Part shown: positions 8,547-16,776 of the stretch, in pieces
Position numbering within the stretch: the stretch's first letter is position 1
Layout: every line of letters begins with the position of its first letter
Assembly (NCBI RefSeq): GCF_900109045.1
Contig: NZ_FNYL01000014.1
Coordinates: 1-64,000, forward strand
Length of the DNA: 64,000 nucleotides
DNA from: Dyadobacter sp. SG02
GTDB taxonomy: Bacteria > Bacteroidota > Bacteroidia > Cytophagales > Spirosomataceae
Direction of reading: 5' to 3'
Program-made: the position numbers and the translations under genes
The notes under the pieces: model-generated
Databases searched by the model: none
Told to the model about the DNA's origin: nothing
The model's input: only the letters and a program-made list of their open reading frames with translations

Positions 8547-9939
8547 TTTAGCCCTCATCCTGCTCGTGGCCCTGACATGGGCGGGATGCAAGGTTTCGAA
8601 AAACGTGCCGCTACCCGATGTGGTACCGGAGGCATTCAGAAGCACAGCGCCGGGTGATTCTGCGAACATCGGCGAAATTCCGCTCAGGAGTTTTATCAAC
8701 GACCCCGCGCTGCTGGAACTGATCGATACCGCGTTGATCAAAAACTATGATATGCAAATGGCGTTACAGCACATTGATGCTGCCGAAGTACTGTTAAAAC
8801 AGGCTAAACAAGGCTATCTCCCGGAGCTGAAATTGCAGGTGTCCGCCAATACCAGCCGGCCGTCCGACAATAGTTTGAACGGTTTTACCCTGAACCAATT
8901 CCTGAGTACTTCGCACATTGAGGATTACAGCACCTCCCTGACCGCCGTGTGGGAAGCTGACATTTGGGGTAAAATCCGCAGCCGGAAAGCCGCCGCGTTG
9001 GCAGGGTTCCTGCAAACCGAGGAAGCGCGCAAAGCGGTACAAACGCGTTTGGTGGCACAAGTCGCACAGGGTTACTACAATCTTCTAATGCTGGATGCCC
9101 AATTGGAGATTGCCCGGAAGAATTTGATGCTCAGCGACAGCACGCTGCACATTATTCAATTGCAATCGACGGCAGGACAGGTCACTTCACTGGCGGTCCA
9201 GCAAGCCGAAGCGCAGCGGCTCAATGCTTCCCAGCTTATCCCGCAGCTGGAAGAGCAGATTATTTTGCTGGAAAATGCATTAAATGTGCTGATTGGGACT
9301 ACGCCGCAGGCGATCAACCGGAAGAGCCGTTTGGAAGAAATGGTGATCCCGGAAGAGCTGCATACCGGTTTTCCATCCACATTGCTCAGCCGCCGGCCCG
9401 ATATCAAAAGTGCCGAACTGGCTTTGAATGTGACTAATGCCAAAGTAGGTGAGGCGCAGGCGAGTTTTTATCCTTCATTGGTAATCACAGCCGGCGGTGG
9501 CATCAATGCATTGAAAGGCAGCAACTGGTTCAATATCCCCGCATCGCTTTTCGGGCTGGTCGCGGGCGGCATTACCCAGCCCGTTTTTCAGCGGGGACAA
9601 TTAAAAGCGAACCTCCAAATAGCCAAAATAGAGCGCGAAAAAACAGTTATCGCATTCCGGCAATCGGTTCTCCAAGCGGTGGGCGAAGTGTCGGACGAAC
9701 TGACCAAAGTGGAAAAGCTGAAAGTGCAATACCACACAGCCTCCGAAAGAACCCGCGTTTTGGAGACTGCTTCCCGCAATGCGAACCTGCTGTTCAACCG
9801 CGGTATGGCCAGCTACCTGGAAGTGATCACGGCGCAAGGCAACCTGTTACAAAGCGAGCTGCAACTGGCGACCATTAAAACCCGGCAGCTGAATGCGGTG
9901 GTGGGGCTGTACAGGTCGCTGGGAGGTGGGTGGAATTGA
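8533..9939 (+). CDS. RND efflux outer-membrane channel lipoprotein (OprM/NodT family)
   Basis: The 468-residue protein starts with a lipoprotein signal ending TWAGC (Cys19) and has two OEP repeats, each combining alpha-barrel helices and beta strands. Typical motifs are LTAVWEADIWGKIRSRKAAA, LLSRRPDIKSAELAL and the C-terminal GLYRSLGGGWN. It forms the trimeric outer-membrane exit duct of the tripartite pump encoded just upstream. Last gene of the operon; a terminator-like hairpin follows at 10112-10148. Confidence 0.94.
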   Translation: MKQFNLALILLVALTWAGCKVSKNVPLPDVVPEAFRSTAPGDSANIGEIPLRSFINDPALLELIDTALIKNYDMQMALQHIDAAEVLLKQAKQGYLPELKLQVSANTSRPSDNSLNGFTLNQFLSTSHIEDYSTSLTAVWEADIWGKIRSRKAAALAGFLQTEEARKAVQTRLVAQVAQGYYNLLMLDAQLEIARKNLMLSDSTLHIIQLQSTAGQVTSLAVQQAEAQRLNASQLIPQLEEQIILLENALNVLIGTTPQAINRKSRLEEMVIPEELHTGFPSTLLSRRPDIKSAELALNVTNAKVGEAQASFYPSLVITAGGGINALKGSNWFNIPASLFGLVAGGITQPVFQRGQLKANLQIAKIEREKTVIAFRQSVLQAVGEVSDELTKVEKLKVQYHTASERTRVLETASRNANLLFNRGMASYLEVITAQGNLLQSELQLATIKTRQLNAVVGLYRSLGGGWN

Positions 9940-10430
9940 TACTTGTCATTGTTTCCGGCCTGTCTCCCAAATCATATCGACTCTTTTACTATTTGAATTT
10001 TCTTGCCTAATTATGGCATGTGGACAAGTAGTTAAATATTGATTCGGAGTATTCTGGATCGTATTTCCTGAATAGGTTTGAACTGGATCGTATATCTATC
10101 TAGCTCGAATCAGAATGCCGTTCCGAGTTATTTGGAGCGGCATTTTCTGTGATAGCAGCTTGTAAGTTATAGCTGCCTCATGTAAGAACGTTTGTTGGTA
10201 AACATTATTTGAGGCAATTTACACATTATATATGTGTGATGACTTTCGGTTATGGATGACTTAATAAAATTAGTCCGGTGGTTTTTCTGTACCGGCTGCT
10301 TGTTGGCGAGTCACTTTGTGATCGGTAGGAAACTGAAAAATTGATATGTGAACCGTCTGGAATGAAGCCTACTGAATTTGCCTACATACCGAAATGTCCT
10401 ACTAGCGTTTTGCGATAACGGCAATATTAT
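9940..10430. other. Intergenic region at the left edge of the accessory island
   Basis: I see no credible gene in this 491-bp stretch. It contains a terminator-like hairpin at 10112-10148 and becomes AT-rich compared with the efflux operon. It is the likeliest zone for the left boundary of the island ending at tRNA-Lys, but I found no copy of the tRNA-Lys 3' end here. Confidence 0.5.
10112..10148 (+). terminator. Terminator-like hairpin after the first efflux operon
   Basis: AATGCCGTTCC and GGAGCGGCATT pair over 11 positions with one G-T wobble and a 9-base loop, followed by TTTCTG. It lies 170 bp after the outer-membrane channel stop. Confidence 0.45.
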
Positions 10431-10856
10431 TTACGGAGCTTTCAACTGAATCGTAGTCAAATCAATATAGTAACCATAGGCTCCGTGCATGTCTGGTGAG
10501 GTTAGGGCACCATAACATTCCTTACGCTTATAAGACACTGTTACCCTTAAACCTGGTTTCCTGAAATCAACTGGTACAGACAGTGAATCCCAGCAAGGAA
10601 CTAATAAATTCTCACCAATACTGTATGACGCTCTATCAAAATCCTTTGGTTCAATACTTAATATGTATTGATCAGGGCTTTGATTACCGCCAGGAGGCTG
10701 GTTCCCGATACGATAAACCACAACGGCTTCTATGTTTTTCATTTCTTTCTTGACTGTCTTACTTTGGCAGTCGCATGGCCCCGTCTGTTTATCAGGGTCT
10801 TTGCATTGAACGTTTAGAAGACAGACAATCACAATCAATGTGAATCGGGCTATCAT
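10431..10856 (-). CDS. Small hypothetical lipoprotein
   Basis: A 141-residue product with a lipoprotein signal peptide (MIARFTLIVIVCLLNVQC, Cys18), then a Cys/Lys/Gln-rich linker and a predicted beta-rich region. I recognise no family. It lies next to another minus-strand lipoprotein gene (10909-11292), and the two may form a pair. Composition is more AT-rich than the efflux operon, consistent with the island. Confidence 0.65.
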   Translation of the reverse strand: MIARFTLIVIVCLLNVQCKDPDKQTGPCDCQSKTVKKEMKNIEAVVVYRIGNQPPGGNQSPDQYILSIEPKDFDRASYSIGENLLVPCWDSLSVPVDFRKPGLRVTVSYKRKECYGALTSPDMHGAYGYYIDLTTIQLKAP

Positions 10857-10908
10857 ATTTGCGATCGGGTTGAAAATGTAGCTGTTTGGAGAGAATCACT
10901 AAGGTTCA

Positions 10909-11292
10909 TTAAAGCGAGGTCTTACCACTAATCTTGGTTATGTGGCATTGATCAGCTTTGAAAACATAGTTTTCCTGGACGACAACTTCATTGCCGCGTT
11001 TGCCGATAAACCGAAAATTATCTTGTTGATTTTTTAGCTTGGTCTGGTAGTTGTCATCCAGGACGACGTAGTATCCTTGTCGGAAATCGGCATTTCCTTT
11101 GATGCGAATCGTATCTGAATTTGACAACCGAATTGTGAACGACTCTGTCAACGGAGCTCCCGGCACGTAAAGAGTCGTTGACCGAAATTCTTCTGTACAA
11201 TTCACGCCTCCCTGGGGCTGCTCGTCCTTGCAACCAGATAGTGACATTGCTAAGAACGATATGAGACGGACGATGGAAATTTGAGTACCCAT
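10909..11292 (-). CDS. Small hypothetical lipoprotein
   Basis: Starting at ATG 11292 the product has 127 residues and a clean lipobox (MGTQISIVRLISFLAMSLSGC, Cys21). The frame is open 48 bp further upstream, but that start would put hydrophilic residues before the signal peptide. The rest is beta-rich with no family I can name. It precedes the 10431-10856 lipoprotein gene on the same strand by about 50 bp, suggesting one transcript. Confidence 0.6.
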   Translation of the reverse strand: MGTQISIVRLISFLAMSLSGCKDEQPQGGVNCTEEFRSTTLYVPGAPLTESFTIRLSNSDTIRIKGNADFRQGYYVVLDDNYQTKLKNQQDNFRFIGKRGNEVVVQENYVFKADQCHITKISGKTSL

Positions 11293-11372
11293 GGTGCAAT
11301 TGGTGTAATAGATATTTCTTAGACATAATTGGCCACACAATCGTTGGAAATCGCGGAAATACCCGCGAGCAT

Positions 11373-11411
11373 CTCATCAATGACATAGATTTTATCTATG
11401 TCATTGATGAG
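11373..11411. repeat. Perfect 18-bp inverted repeat with 3-base loop
   Basis: The arms CTCATCAATGACATAGAT (11373-11390) and ATCTATGTCATTGATGAG (11394-11411) are exact reverse complements around TTT. It lies between the divergent lipoprotein and serine-recombinase genes. No T-run follows on either side, so a simple terminator is unlikely. It could be a recombinase site, an operator or an element end. Confidence 0.9.
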
Positions 11412-11562
11412 TCAAATCATTCGGTCGTTTTTCTGTACTGCAGTCACTGTACAAGAAGAGACCGTTTTTGTCCAAGAAACAGTTGCAAATGAGTTCAATT
11501 TAGTGGTACATGAAATCAAATTACAGTATATTGCGGGCATAGGGGTTAAAATGTAATTTAAG

Positions 11563-12171
11563 ATGATTTTTGGCTACGTACGGGTTTCGAAGAATGAACA
11601 GAATCAGGACCTCCAATTTGATGCCCTACGAAAGGCCGGGTGTGAGAAGATCTTTCATGAGAAGGTGTCCGGTGCATCCAAGGAGAGACCTGAGTATGCG
11701 AGGATGATTTCAGAGCTTCGCGAAGGCGACGTCATTGTTGTTTGGAGGATTGATCGTCTTGGCAGAGCAACTTATGAGCTGATCAAATTGATGGTGGAAT
11801 GGAAGGAGATGGGGGTTGATTTCCGCAGTATCTCTGAGGGGATTGATACTTCTACGAAAATGGGTAGACTATGGTATATGCTTAGTTCGGTATTTGCAGA
11901 GAATGAGAGGGAAATTCTTATGGAACGGACATTGGCTGGTATGGAAGCGGCTCGTGCAAGGGGCCGGGTAGGTGGAAGGCCAAAGGGTCTTACTAGCAAG
12001 TCGAAGGTACTGGCCAGTTTAGCGGCTACACTGTATCAAAGTAACAAGTACACAACGGAACAGATTTGCAAGCAATTAAAAATCGGCAGTAAAGCTACAT
12101 TATACAACTATCTTCGGCACGAAGGAATCAAGATTGAAGGCTGGGAAAAACGTAATAAGATACCAAAATGA
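11563..12171 (+). CDS. Serine site-specific recombinase (resolvase/invertase family)
   Basis: A 202-residue small serine recombinase. The catalytic serine is Ser9 in GYVRVSKNEQNQDLQ; the arginine-containing active-site segment VVWRIDRLGRA lies near residues 63-73, and the long E-helix region SSVFAENEREILMERTLAG follows. The C-terminus has a Hin-like helix-turn-helix (LKIGSKATLYNYLRHEGI). These enzymes resolve or invert DNA at short palindromic sites. The perfect palindrome 150 bp upstream is a natural candidate, though not demonstrated. It lies inside the mobile island with no transposase next to it. Confidence 0.92.
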   Translation: MIFGYVRVSKNEQNQDLQFDALRKAGCEKIFHEKVSGASKERPEYARMISELREGDVIVVWRIDRLGRATYELIKLMVEWKEMGVDFRSISEGIDTSTKMGRLWYMLSSVFAENEREILMERTLAGMEAARARGRVGGRPKGLTSKSKVLASLAATLYQSNKYTTEQICKQLKIGSKATLYNYLRHEGIKIEGWEKRNKIPK

Positions 12172-12326
12172 TGATGGATTTTGGATGAGAGAGTCTAAAA
12201 TTTGGGAGGTTAGAACTTAATACTTAGGCCCTCTAGTCATTGAAATTATTAAATTACAGTGGTGAACGATTTGTTCAGACAGTGACTATCAGACAGATGT
12301 GGTAACCCCAAACTCTATAAGTTGAA

Positions 12327-12845
12327 ATGACGAACACCAGGAAGTATAAAGGGAAATGGTTTCTAGTAGACTTTGATGTTGACAATAAGCCAACTAGAGG
12401 GTCTGAGGCATTTGATGGGGTATTAAAGTTTGATTCATTTGATGGAGCGGTACTTACACTTCGATGCCGCGACATTGTGAGCGCAAAATTGACGGAACGA
12501 GTCGATGTCTTTTTAGGAGAAACGGACAAAGGTCAAGTTACTTTGTATTCATGTTTAAATGTAGGCCACGGCATCGGCAGAGGATCAACGTATCGATATA
12601 CTGGTGATTTTGTGTTTGAGGGTGGATTCTTATATGATCCATCGGCATCGCTGTTTTCAACACTTTACTCCGAACTGCATAATTTGAGTGAATGGGTTGA
12701 CAAGAGCACAATAAAGATTTCGAGAGACGAAGACAATAATGTCACGATTAAAATTGATAAACCTGATAGCCTCAAAATCAGGATCGACGACCCAACGCTG
12801 CTAAAGCTAAGGTTTTTTTCCGAAGGGCCGGAGCACACATACTGA
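12327..12845 (+). pseudogene. ApeA-like N-terminal domain, probably 3'-truncated anti-phage gene
   Basis: The 172-residue product resembles the ApeA N-terminal domain (ApeA_NTD1): GKWFLVDFD, a beta-rich stretch GVLKFDSFDGAVLTLRC, then VFLGETDKGQVTLYSCLN, followed by FEGGFLYDP and LHNLSEWV. In known ApeA defence proteins this domain is followed by more sequence and a C-terminal HEPN RNase domain. Here the frame stops after only 172 residues, and the next bases (from about 12832-12844) already belong to a traM gene. The simplest reading is a defence gene cut by the recombination that also removed the start of traM. A free-standing domain is possible. Assignment is from pattern memory, not a search. 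Confidence 0.6.
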
Positions 12846-13770
12846 TCCGGCTGACAAAGAAGTGTTCAAAAAGCTCGAAGAGCTCGACAAGGTTTTATCA
12901 AAAACCAGCAATTCGGATTTTGACGATCCCGCTAAGCCCAAAGTAGCTACGGCACAAAAGGAGGATGTAGATCACGAGCGTCTTGCGCAGTTAGAACAAA
13001 TGATGGCTGGCCTTGGGAAGGAAGACGAGCCAATCACTGAGGTCGATCCAGAAATGACCGAGCTCAATGGAGTGCTGGATAAGATTATGCAGATCCAAAA
13101 CCCGGAACTGCAACTTGAACAGACTCGAAAGCAATCGCTTGAAAATAGAAAGCAGGTCTTTCCGGTAACCGCCGTTACTGATCAGGTTCATTTCACCCTC
13201 CTTGGTGGTCAGGGCGAACTGTCTGACAGTTTAAGACATGGCACGTCAACTCAGCCAAACGGCTTCCATTCGTTAGAAAATCAGAGAAGTGCCATACAAA
13301 TGCAAAATGCGATAGAAGCGGTTATTGATCAAAATCAAACACTCGTTACCGGTGCGACCATCAAATTCCGGCTAACCACAGACATCTTTGTAGCAGGTAT
13401 TCATATTCCCGCCGGAAGCTTCCTTTACGGTAAAGCCAGTCTCAATCAGGAAAGGCTTCGCGTGAATATTGAGTCTGTCAAGTCTGGAAATTCTTTATAT
13501 CCCGTCAGCTTATCGGTTTATGACATGGATGGAATGGAAGGAATTTACGTTCCAGGCGCATTATCACGCGATGTTAGTAAACAATCCTCTGACCGTGCGA
13601 TTCAAGGGATTAACATTCCAATCATTGACCCTTCTCTCGGCGCACAAGCTGCAAGTGCAGGAATCGAAGCTGCGAAGACATTTCTCGGCCGAAAAACAAA
13701 GCTGATCCAGGTATCTGTGAAGGCTGGCTATAAGGTGCTTCTCAAAGACGCCAACGCCAAATCAATCTAG
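12844..13770 (+). pseudogene. traM: Conjugative transposon protein TraM, 5'-truncated
   Basis: From DPADKEVFKKLEELDKVL onward the translation matches the middle and C-terminal parts of Bacteroidota TraM. Recognisable parts are a charged linker, VTDQVHFTLLGGQ, TGATIKFRLTTDIFVAGIHI, IPAGSFLYGKASL and the C-terminal domain with VYDMDGMEGIYVPGA. Family members are usually over 400 residues with an N-terminal membrane helix. Only about 308 codons remain and no membrane segment is seen. GTG 12862 is the only nearby start and is probably not real. TraM is part of the conjugation channel. The stop at 13770 is followed by traN. Confidence 0.8.
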
Positions 13771-13798
13771 TCTCTATTCATTCTAAGATTCAACTATC

Positions 13799-14626
13799 AT
13801 GAGAAATTTTCTTTTGAGTCAGCTACTGCTATGCCTGAGCTTTGTCGGAATAGCCATTTGCCAAGGCGTCGAAACGAGCGTTATACAAGCAATTCCACTT
13901 GAAATCACCACCAGCAAAACTACCCACCTAGTATTTCCATACAACATCAAAACGGTGGACCGAGGGAATGGAGGAATCCTTGCGCAAACGGCGGCTGGCT
14001 TTGACAACGTCCTGCAAGTCAAAGCCGCTATGGCATCTTTCGATACGACCAATCTGACTGTTATCACAGGTGATGGGACTCTTTACTCGTTTATAGCGAG
14101 CTACTGTCCGAATCCTGTCTCAATTAATATTAGAATCGGTAAATCAATGAACGTTGGCGCTACTTCAATAGCAGAACCAAACGAAGCGGAGATTGAGCAG
14201 GCGTTGATCCAAGCAAATCAAAACGATTCCAGTAATGTCAGTATAAAAGATCAATCTTCTCAGGCAAAATTGGAGCTATCAGGCATTTACATCTGCGGCG
14301 ATATTTTGCTTTGCAAACTGACGCTTACCAACAATTCGCCTATCAAATATGATATCGAGACCCTTAGGCTTTCCATCAGGGACAAAAAACGACCTAAGCG
14401 TACAGCGATTCAGGAAACCTATATCAAGCCATTCCGCGTGCTGAGTGATACGACCTCAGTCGGCCCAAACGCGCAGCACACTTTCGTTTACGCAATACCC
14501 AAGATGACAATTCCGGACAAAAAGCTTTTGTCAATCGCGCTCTATGAAAAAAACGGCGGCAGGCATCTGAACCTTAAAGTTCGAAACAGGGATATCCTGA
14601 AATCCCTTCCATTGACGACTAAATAA
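13799..14626 (+). CDS. traN: Conjugative transposon protein TraN
   Basis: The 275-residue product has a signal peptide (MRNFLLSQLLLCLSFVGIAI) and the TraN hallmarks: LEITTSKTTHLVFPYNIKTV, DRGNGGILAQ, DNVLQVKAA and NLTVITGDGTLYSFIASY. TraN (VirB9-like) is a periplasmic/outer-membrane component of the mating channel and normally follows traM directly, as here (28-bp gap). The rest of the tra operon (traA-L, traO-Q) is absent, so it cannot build a channel alone. Confidence 0.85.
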   Translation: MRNFLLSQLLLCLSFVGIAICQGVETSVIQAIPLEITTSKTTHLVFPYNIKTVDRGNGGILAQTAAGFDNVLQVKAAMASFDTTNLTVITGDGTLYSFIASYCPNPVSINIRIGKSMNVGATSIAEPNEAEIEQALIQANQNDSSNVSIKDQSSQAKLELSGIYICGDILLCKLTLTNNSPIKYDIETLRLSIRDKKRPKRTAIQETYIKPFRVLSDTTSVGPNAQHTFVYAIPKMTIPDKKLLSIALYEKNGGRHLNLKVRNRDILKSLPLTTK

Positions 14627-14649
14627 TTCAACCTTAAATCATAGAAATC

Positions 14650-15444
14650 ATGAATGAGAAAAATTTCGAATACCTACGCGATCAGGTTAAGTATTCAGGT
14701 TTTGGCGACGGGCTGGAGGCTCAGCTGAGGGAGAATATCAAAAAGCAGCCACTTGAATTCACTGTACAACATCGAACTGCATTCGGTAAGGATGAGGTGG
14801 AAAGCACACTGAATTTCAAAAAATCGTCGGTTACCGATATGTATTTCTTCAATAACTATCAGACATCAGTAAAGCCTGATCAGGCTGCGGAAAAGGCAAA
14901 CCAAACCTTCTACATCGGAAAGGATAATAATATCACTTTAAAGGAGGGGTACAATTTGCTGAGTGGCCGGGCTGTCAATAAAGATTTGACAAACAAGGAG
15001 GGAAAAATCTACAACGCCTGGCTTCAAATGGATTTCAAGCAAACTGACGGCGCAGGAAATTTTAAGCTCAAGCAATTTCATCAGAACTACGGCTTCGACC
15101 TTGAGAAGGAGCTTTCCCGGCTGCCGGTCAAAGAACTGCAAAATAATCAAGATCGTGGCAGAGTCATTGACTCACTGCAAAAAGGAAACAGGCACGCGGT
15201 CACATTCTTGGAAAATGGTAGCGAACACCGGAGATACATCGAGGCCAATCCCCAATTTAAAACGATAACCGTATTCGATGCCAATATGCACCGGCTTCAT
15301 ACGAAGCAGTCTAATGAGAATAAGCAGGAGAATACCAATAGACACGAGCAAAAAGTGTCGAGTGAGTTAGCGACAGATGACGGATCTGGCGTTGCTCCGG
15401 GAAAAAAGACGAAGAAATCCAAAGCTATGTCTATCAGTCAATAA
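14650..15444 (+). CDS. Conjugative-element-associated hypothetical protein
   Basis: The 264-residue soluble protein begins MNEKNFEYLRDQVKYSGFGD and contains MYFFNNYQTSV and HRRYIEANPQFKTITVFDAN. I associate these with a family common on Bacteroidota integrative elements (DUF3945/DUF4099-like context); no activity is known to me. The C-terminal 50 residues are polar, low complexity and Lys-rich (KKTKKSKAM), suggesting a DNA-binding or flexible tail. It lies 23 bp after traN and 2 bp before the next small gene, so probably the same transcript. Confidence 0.65.
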   Translation: MNEKNFEYLRDQVKYSGFGDGLEAQLRENIKKQPLEFTVQHRTAFGKDEVESTLNFKKSSVTDMYFFNNYQTSVKPDQAAEKANQTFYIGKDNNITLKEGYNLLSGRAVNKDLTNKEGKIYNAWLQMDFKQTDGAGNFKLKQFHQNYGFDLEKELSRLPVKELQNNQDRGRVIDSLQKGNRHAVTFLENGSEHRRYIEANPQFKTITVFDANMHRLHTKQSNENKQENTNRHEQKVSSELATDDGSGVAPGKKTKKSKAMSISQ

Positions 15445-15446
15445 AT

Positions 15447-15737
15447 ATGGATATAGCTAAGCACTTGGAAGGATTTTTTACAAATATCAGTGCAGACGCC
15501 AGGATTACTGTGACACATATCAGCGTCTATACTGCCATCCTTCAAACGACATACAAACTGGGGACGAACTGTCTGGCTATGTTCAGTTTTGAGCTGATGC
15601 AGATTGCCAAGATTTCAAGCGGTAAAACCTACTATAAAGCTGTGCGCGAGTTGAATGACTTTGGATATATCCGATACGAGCCGTCATTCAACAAAAACCG
15701 GCCAAGTCGGATTGTTCTTCCGGAGCCATTGAATTAA
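15447..15737 (+). CDS. Small winged-helix-like protein, mobile-element type
   Basis: A 96-residue protein whose C-terminal half looks like a winged helix (SSGKTYYKAVRELNDFGYIR, then YEPSFNKNRPSRIVL). It is paralogous to the protein at 16037-16318: both have DAR-x-x-V-x-H near the start and TYxKxxxxLxxxGYIxYxPS in the middle. Such small proteins accompany excisionase-type genes in Bacteroidota elements and may regulate excision or transfer. Exact role unknown. Confidence 0.7.
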   Translation: MDIAKHLEGFFTNISADARITVTHISVYTAILQTTYKLGTNCLAMFSFELMQIAKISSGKTYYKAVRELNDFGYIRYEPSFNKNRPSRIVLPEPLN

Positions 15738-15761
15738 GTTAATCTTTTGAATTGGAGGGAT

Positions 15762-16037
15762 ATGAATGTTGAGCTAATTACGAGGGAAGATTTACAAAAA
15801 CTGCGGCGCGACCTGTTAGAAGATTTGAAACAGTTTATTTCAAATTCTGCCAGCGAACCGAAGAAATGGTTGAAAAGCTCTGAGGTCAGGAAGCTCCTCA
15901 ATATTTCTTCCGGGACATTACAGAATCTTCGAATCAATGGGGAGTTAAAGCCGAATAAGATTGGAGGAACCTTCTATTACGCGTTCCAAGACATTCAGTC
16001 TCTGCTTCAATCAAACAATTTAAAACCAAAAAAATAA
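15762..16037 (+). CDS. Excisionase-like helix-turn-helix protein
   Basis: ATG 15762 is preceded by GGAGG and gives a 91-residue protein starting MNVELITREDLQKLRRDL. A MerR/HTH_17-type DNA-binding segment (SSEVRKLLNISSGTLQNLRI, then NGELKPNKIGGTFYYAFQDI) fills residues 40-85. Proteins of this type act as recombination directionality factors or regulators next to tyrosine integrases. The stop overlaps the start of the next gene (ATAATGG), so the two are translationally coupled. Confidence 0.8.
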   Translation: MNVELITREDLQKLRRDLLEDLKQFISNSASEPKKWLKSSEVRKLLNISSGTLQNLRINGELKPNKIGGTFYYAFQDIQSLLQSNNLKPKK

Positions 16038-16318
16038 TGGAGCGTCCAATTTCAAAATACCTGAACCGTATCCTGGGGGATGCGCGAGTTAAAGTTTGGC
16101 ATGTAGGTACTTACCTGGCGTTGGTTCTGCTCTGGGATAAAAACAAGCAATCAAGCCCTTTCCGTGTGACACGTCGACTGATCATGCAAATGTCCAGGGC
16201 ACGAAGCCAAACCACGTATCACAAATGTCTGCAGGACCTTGAAAGTTTGGGATACATCAAGTATACGCCGTCTTACCACCCTGGGGTGGCAAGTAAAATA
16301 TGGCTAATCGAATCGTAA
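16037..16318 (+). CDS. Small winged-helix-like protein, paralogue of 15447-15737
   Basis: A 93-residue protein beginning MERPISKYLNRILGDARVKV. It aligns along its length with the protein at 15447 and has the same C-terminal TYHKCLQDLESLGYIKYTPS. Two copies flanking an excisionase-like gene suggest duplication of a regulatory module. No catalytic residues are visible; DNA binding is the likeliest activity. Confidence 0.7.
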   Translation: MERPISKYLNRILGDARVKVWHVGTYLALVLLWDKNKQSSPFRVTRRLIMQMSRARSQTTYHKCLQDLESLGYIKYTPSYHPGVASKIWLIES

Positions 16319-16410
16319 TATACTGTAGAGGCCTGTCTCAGATCTTGTGGTAATAGATGGCCGATGGTATTTTTGATAAGTTGTTTTCGTAGTCACTAAT
16401 CGCCAAGATC

Positions 16411-16662
16411 ATGATTTTAGCACTTAGCATTTCGTCAGTTATGATGTATGGGGTAGTACTTATCGTAATTGGTATCGCTCTCCGGCTCTTTGTGAGCCAG
16501 CGCAGATTTAACAGAAGAGGGTACGGAGGAGCCCAACATTACACCACATACTGGTCGGCCCTTTTTATATCAACGCTTGAGGGAATCCTGATGATTGTTT
16601 CAGCATTGGCTATCGTCTCAGGAATATTTCTGCTAGTCGTCGAGCTTTTCAATAATCGATAG
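16411..16662 (+). CDS. Small membrane protein with two helices
   Basis: An 83-residue protein with a hydrophobic helix at residues 3-27, a basic loop (SQRRFNRRGYGGAQHY) and a second helix at residues 50-78. Similar short proteins occur beside DUF932 genes on Bacteroidota mobile elements, and the DUF932 gene follows here in convergent orientation. Function is unknown. Confidence 0.65.
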   Translation: MILALSISSVMMYGVVLIVIGIALRLFVSQRRFNRRGYGGAQHYTTYWSALFISTLEGILMIVSALAIVSGIFLLVVELFNNR

Positions 16663-16696
16663 CAAAATCAGTTTTAGATGTCTTACAAATGAACTT

Positions 16697-16734
16697 CCCA
16701 CGATGGGGAGCTGATTAAAGCCTCACATCGTGGG
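16697..16734. terminator. Hairpin between convergent genes
   Basis: CCCACGATG (16697-16705) and CATCGTGGG (16726-16734) are perfectly complementary with a 20-base loop. A second short hairpin GGGAGCT/AGCTCCC lies at 16758-16772. Both fall between the convergent membrane-protein and DUF932 genes and probably end transcription, although T-runs are poor. Confidence 0.45.
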
Positions 16735-16776
16735 CGGCTTGCATATAAAAAAGTAAAGGGAGCTAAGCTCCCCAAC

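Noticed and set aside
9940..11560. Copy of the tRNA-Lys 3' end as left att site
   Set aside because: I looked for the T-arm and acceptor sequence in this zone and found no convincing match by eye.
11563..12171. Invertible promoter switch driven by the serine recombinase
   Set aside because: Only one copy of the palindrome is present in the window, so an invertible segment cannot be defined.
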